64,000 nt of DNA from JAWXBR01 sp034440235 (GTDB lineage Bacteria > Bacteroidota > Ignavibacteria > Kapaibacteriales > Kapaibacteriaceae), in NCBI GenBank assembly GCA_034440235.1, contig JAWXBR010000009.1, positions 62,001 through 126,000 of the forward strand, read 5' to 3'. Below, in pieces: positions 60,801-64,000 of this stretch. The notes beneath the pieces are model-generated. The model worked only from the letters and a program-made list of their open reading frames with translations, searched no databases and had not been told where the DNA came from. The translations under genes were made by a program, and so were the position numbers. Numbering within the stretch: the first letter of the stretch is position 1; every line of letters starts with the position of its first letter.

Positions 60801-62846
60801 TTGAGCGCTATCGCCATGTGGTCGCATAGGTCAAGCACCAACGCGTATGGCAATATAGCAATCGGAAACACATACAACAATCCGTATTTGTTACATCAGA
60901 AAAAATACCTACAACTGACTCGGCGGTCGGACTTTTGGCTACGCCAGACGGCGGCTAGGGCCTTGCTGGGATTGGCTCTTGTGGCGTTATCCACAACGAC
61001 CTGCCTAACACAACATATTACGACATTGTTACATCAGAATTTGCAGCCTTTTGGGACTGGAATCCAGTTTGGAGTGGACAAAATCGCCAACACGTTCACG
61101 TTTTTCGGCAATGCCGATGTTACCATAGACGGCGATTTTGGTCGACTTCGGTGGGTAAACACATATCGTGGAAGGGTTTCCAGAACCACGTCGTTGTCCG
61201 CAACCGACGACGAGGCGTCGTTTATCGATCTACAAATTCCACTTTGGGGAGCGCTGCCCGTTACTGCAGTTGTTCGGCAATCGTGGATGCTTGCGCGGGA
61301 TGCGCGCACCCCGCTAAGCTCGGGTGAACACGTGAACGGAGCCGTCGGTTTGCGATACGAACCGAGTGACGGCAACTGGGTGGAGGGGTTGGGAGGTGCC
61401 GAACATACTTCTCAGCTGGGTGTGCGTGCAACTGGTGCGCTGGCTGGAATAACGGCAGGCGTTACGAGTCTGCTTGTTGATGAATGGCAGTTGACAGCGA
61501 GATCGTTGGCCGATTGGAATGCGATGGACGAGAGGCGAACGAATACCGATGTGATGGTGTCGGCCGATGTGTTGCGCAACCTCGATGAAGGGTCGACATT
61601 GTCGTTGTCGGTTGGGTACTCCGGACAACGTCGCGACTTCCTTAGCACGATCGTGTCGGACAAGCCCGATGAATTGCTCGTTGAATCGCGCGGTGAGCGT
61701 CGTCTTACGGTTGCGACGAATCTGCTGTATTACGTGACGTCCGCTCTTAGCATTTCCGCCTCAGGCAATGTGAACGTAAATGGAATAGACCGTTCGTACC
61801 AGTCGTTTCTGCAGACTGTACCTATTACGGGCGTGAATAGAAACCTTTTTGAGTTTCTTTTGGACATGGCAGGTGAGGCGGTGTACACGACGTCTGGATA
61901 CACGGTTTCGGGACGGGTTGCTTTATTTCGTAGGGACGAAGAAAACGGCGTGAAACCAGTGTTTGCTGTCGATGAAAGCGCCATTGCTAGTCTTCGGCAA
62001 CAAGAAGTGCAACGTGACAATGCGACGCAGCGCACCAACCTGCTAGGTCGCATAGAGCTCAGGCCTTCGGACGTCGACACGCTTCGAGGTGAATGCAGTG
62101 GCTGGCTTCTACGCTACGACACACCGAGCACATTGAATTATGATGATCGTGACGAACTCGCCGTGATAGCTTCGATGTCCTATGCTCGCCGTCTATCGCC
62201 GACCGTTTCTGTAGGTGTTACGTTGTCTGGACAATCGATGCACCTTGTCTTTCTTCGGGCACAACGGAGTGCGCAAAACAACATCAATCGCGTAATTCGC
62301 CTAACCCCAACGGTAAACATCACCGGAGCAGTTGTAACAATGCAACCACAGTGCGAGGTGCTTGCCAACTACACGGTATACGATTTCGAAGAAACTGCTG
62401 GATCGACGCGCTCATATAGTTTCAGGCAAATGTCGTACAGAGATTCGATGCGTATTCAGCTAACGCCGGCATTGAAAATTGAAACGCAACTTTTGCTGCG
62501 ATACTCCGAACGATCGTCTCTTTCATGGACCGATTTCGCAGAGGTCCCACAAGTCAGCAACACAGAGTACCTAGCCAAAATGCTTATTTTCTCGAGCAAT
62601 TCAGGTTGGAGCATAGGGGCGGGCGCTCGGGCGTATCAGTTCAAACAAAACACGCTAGTGCTGAGTGTCGACCAAGGTCGATCGCTTGGTTCCCTTAGGT
62701 TCTGGGCACCCGAGACGGCCATTCGCTACACAACCACGGGTGGTTCTACGTTATCGGTGAGTGGTTGGTACGAATTCCAGGTCGTGAACGAAGGTACACG
62801 GCGTGAACTGCCGAATCTACTTTTGCTGGCACACATTCAATTTTGA
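60801..62846 (+). CDS. Outer-membrane beta-barrel protein, unknown; start uncertain
   Basis: A hydrophobic segment at about 52-70 (ARALLGLALVALSTTTCLTQ) serves as signal peptide. It is followed by some 590 residues of amphipathic strands (LSLSVGYSGQRRDF, TPALKIETQLLLRYSERSS) ending in LLLLAHIQF, the aromatic end of a barrel. The first ATG is only 3 bp from the divergent kinase start, so translation may begin later at a TTG/CTG nearer the signal peptide. It resembles no named porin. Confidence 0.7.
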   Translation: MSAIAMWSHRSSTNAYGNIAIGNTYNNPYLLHQKKYLQLTRRSDFWLRQTAARALLGLALVALSTTTCLTQHITTLLHQNLQPFGTGIQFGVDKIANTFTFFGNADVTIDGDFGRLRWVNTYRGRVSRTTSLSATDDEASFIDLQIPLWGALPVTAVVRQSWMLARDARTPLSSGEHVNGAVGLRYEPSDGNWVEGLGGAEHTSQLGVRATGALAGITAGVTSLLVDEWQLTARSLADWNAMDERRTNTDVMVSADVLRNLDEGSTLSLSVGYSGQRRDFLSTIVSDKPDELLVESRGERRLTVATNLLYYVTSALSISASGNVNVNGIDRSYQSFLQTVPITGVNRNLFEFLLDMAGEAVYTTSGYTVSGRVALFRRDEENGVKPVFAVDESAIASLRQQEVQRDNATQRTNLLGRIELRPSDVDTLRGECSGWLLRYDTPSTLNYDDRDELAVIASMSYARRLSPTVSVGVTLSGQSMHLVFLRAQRSAQNNINRVIRLTPTVNITGAVVTMQPQCEVLANYTVYDFEETAGSTRSYSFRQMSYRDSMRIQLTPALKIETQLLLRYSERSSLSWTDFAEVPQVSNTEYLAKMLIFSSNSGWSIGAGARAYQFKQNTLVLSVDQGRSLGSLRFWAPETAIRYTTTGGSTLSVSGWYEFQVVNEGTRRELPNLLLLAHIQF

Positions 62847-62858
62847 CGGTCTCTATAA

Positions 62859-62936
62859 CATGACGCCTAACGACCTTGCCTACTCATGACTCCTAAAGTC
62901 CCTACCCAAGCATGACTCCTGAAGTCCGTACATACT
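62859..62936. repeat. 26-bp tandem repeat containing an ATG in each copy
   Basis: Three units starting CATGACKCCT at 62859, 62885 and 62911. The third holds the start codon of the ATPase gene (62912). Because 26 is not a multiple of three, the upstream ATGs are in other frames. Confidence 0.85.
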
Positions 62937-63331
62937 CGATACAGATCTCAAGTGAACGCGGAAGTATTGCTGCTATAGAACCGTTTGTGATAAGCATCCC
63001 AGAGGCACACCGACTTACCGCTGAGAGATTTCATGACTTGCTTCTTGCACTTACAGAAGCGGTAAACAATGCTATAATACACGGTAATGAATGCGACTCT
63101 TCAAAGAGAGTGCACGTCGACATACAAGTTTTCGAAACTGAATTTCTCGTGCTTATTCGCGATTTCGGCAAGGGCTTCGATCCCGAAGCGTTGCCCGACC
63201 CGAGGCATCCCGACAATCTTATGCGTGAGGGCGGCCGTGGAGTTTTTCTCATTCGGCACTTGGCCGATGTCGTCGAAATCTACCGGTCAGACCCGGGTAC
63301 AACCGTTCTTCTCAAATACTTCATTACGTAA
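62912..63331 (+). CDS. RsbW-like serine kinase/anti-sigma ATPase
   Basis: A 139-residue GHKL ATPase: N-box LLLALTEAVNNAIIHGNE, G1 IRDFGKGFDP and G2 GGRGVFLIRHLAD. The family phosphorylates anti-sigma-antagonist (STAS) proteins and binds sigma factors, as in partner-switching control. No STAS or sigma gene is adjacent in the window. Its stop overlaps the next gene start (TAATG). Confidence 0.92.
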   Translation: MTPEVRTYSIQISSERGSIAAIEPFVISIPEAHRLTAERFHDLLLALTEAVNNAIIHGNECDSSKRVHVDIQVFETEFLVLIRDFGKGFDPEALPDPRHPDNLMREGGRGVFLIRHLADVVEIYRSDPGTTVLLKYFIT

Positions 63332-64000
63332 TGCCACGATTCCTGCTCGTGACATTGCTCGCGCCACGATTCCTGTCCTTGGTATTGCTCGGACTTAGTC
63401 TTCTGACATCACCGCTCTTCCTGGCTATCGCACAAAGCCAGTCATCGCTTCCTGATGAGGCACTCTCGTCATTCGACCCTACGCTTGCTCGCAAACACCT
63501 CGATTTTCTTGCAAGCGATGCCATGCGTGGCCGCAACACACCGTCTCCAGAATTAAACAAGGCTGCAGAGTATATCTCCGATAGGTTCGATGACGCCGAT
63601 GTCGAAAGCGTGAACGGTATTCGCCTTCACGAGTACACCTTGCTTCTTCGCGACCTAAAACTTCCAACTACACTTACATTCTTTCGCGGAAAAGACACAC
63701 TTCGTTGTGCACCACGCGCAGACTTTGTGCCTTTCGAGTACACCGGTGAAAACACAATCAACGATGCGCGCGTTGTAGCCGTTGGTTTTGGGATAACTGC
63801 TCCCGAATACAACTACGATGATTACAAGGGGCTCAATGTTGAGGGGGCTGTAGTGCTTGTAATACGCGGCGAGCCTAGTGTAAAAGATTCTGCTAAAGGA
63901 TTCCGTGGTAAAGCAATGACGCGTCACGCATCACCACACGAAAAAATTCAGAACGCAAAAACGCATGGTGCTATTGCTGTGTTAATTGTCGATTCGCCGA
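63331..64000 (+). CDS. M28-type exported peptidase with PA domain (5' part)
   Basis: Open to the window edge (223 codons). Signal sequence LLTSPLFLAIAQ is preceded by a duplicated hydrophobic start (MPRFLLVTLLAPRFLSLVLL) from an imperfect 30-bp repeat. The mature start LARKHLDFLASDAMRGRNTP matches many secreted M28 aminopeptidases. It is followed by a protease-associated-like region (GITAPEYNYDDYKGLNVEGA). The zinc ligands would lie beyond the window. It is coupled by 1 nt to the RsbW-like gene. Confidence 0.85.
   Translation, partial: MPRFLLVTLLAPRFLSLVLLGLSLLTSPLFLAIAQSQSSLPDEALSSFDPTLARKHLDFLASDAMRGRNTPSPELNKAAEYISDRFDDADVESVNGIRLHEYTLLLRDLKLPTTLTFFRGKDTLRCAPRADFVPFEYTGENTINDARVVAVGFGITAPEYNYDDYKGLNVEGAVVLVIRGEPSVKDSAKGFRGKAMTRHASPHEKIQNAKTHGAIAVLIVDSP

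Overview
The window is about 64 kb of roughly 50% G+C bacterial chromosome with no rRNA, tRNA or CRISPR array. Gene content points to a Gram-negative member of the Bacteroidota/Chlorobiota/Ignavibacteria-Kapabacteria neighbourhood. The evidence is a type IX secretion (T9SS) plug-type protein (DUF5103), secreted BNR proteins with Por-type C-terminal tails, BamD, two SurA/PpiD-type chaperones, several outer-membrane beta-barrels, an archaeal/eukaryotic-type ProRS, and promoter boxes of the Bacteroidota form TAnnTTTG. The exact taxon is an inference.

Layout. 1-9.8 kb: minus-strand housekeeping and envelope genes (two tandem signal peptidases I, lepA, proS, a VOC protein, ruvB, the T9SS plug protein, an acyl-CoA thioesterase, bamD). 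10-16.3 kb: accessory region with BNR secreted proteins, a Cys-rich secreted protein and an unknown helical protein. Much of it lies between two perfect 34-bp copies of the 3' end of era, so it looks like an inserted island. 16.3-22.1 kb: an era operon, a secreted amidohydrolase, ogt and two gene relics. 22.1-31.6 kb: two unrecognised giant genes (1441 and 1710 codons), divergent from a secreted FN3-like/RCC1-repeat protein and an outer-membrane barrel (31.7-36.8 kb). 36.9-43.5 kb: surA, a multi-PPIase chaperone, murC, a nitrilase-family gene and a PAP2 phosphatase. 43.6-64 kb: a BRO-type antirepressor remnant, asd-manC, hutI, cysS, rpe-aldo/keto reductase-barrel, a REP-associated tyrosine transposase with its palindromes, trpS-fmdB-like-uvrD, a response regulator/histidine kinase hybrid, a barrel protein, an RsbW-like ATPase and an M28 peptidase cut by the window edge.

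Four features run across the genes. (1) Short tandem duplications sit in frame inside conserved enzymes (TrpS, ManC, HutI, an aldo/keto reductase, probably CysS and Era) and, often with a 26-bp period, against gene ends and start codons. (2) The octamer AAGGGGCT / AGCCCCTT occurs at least 24 times, where about two are expected by chance. (3) Several genes have a TAnnTTTG box 3-7 nt before the start codon, implying leaderless mRNAs. (4) A REP palindrome family is centred on a RAYT transposase, and other copies lie in the leaders of hutI and trpS.

The best candidates for undescribed biology are the era-3'-end island, the giant gene pair with its divergent secreted/outer-membrane partners, and the in-frame minisatellites in housekeeping enzymes.
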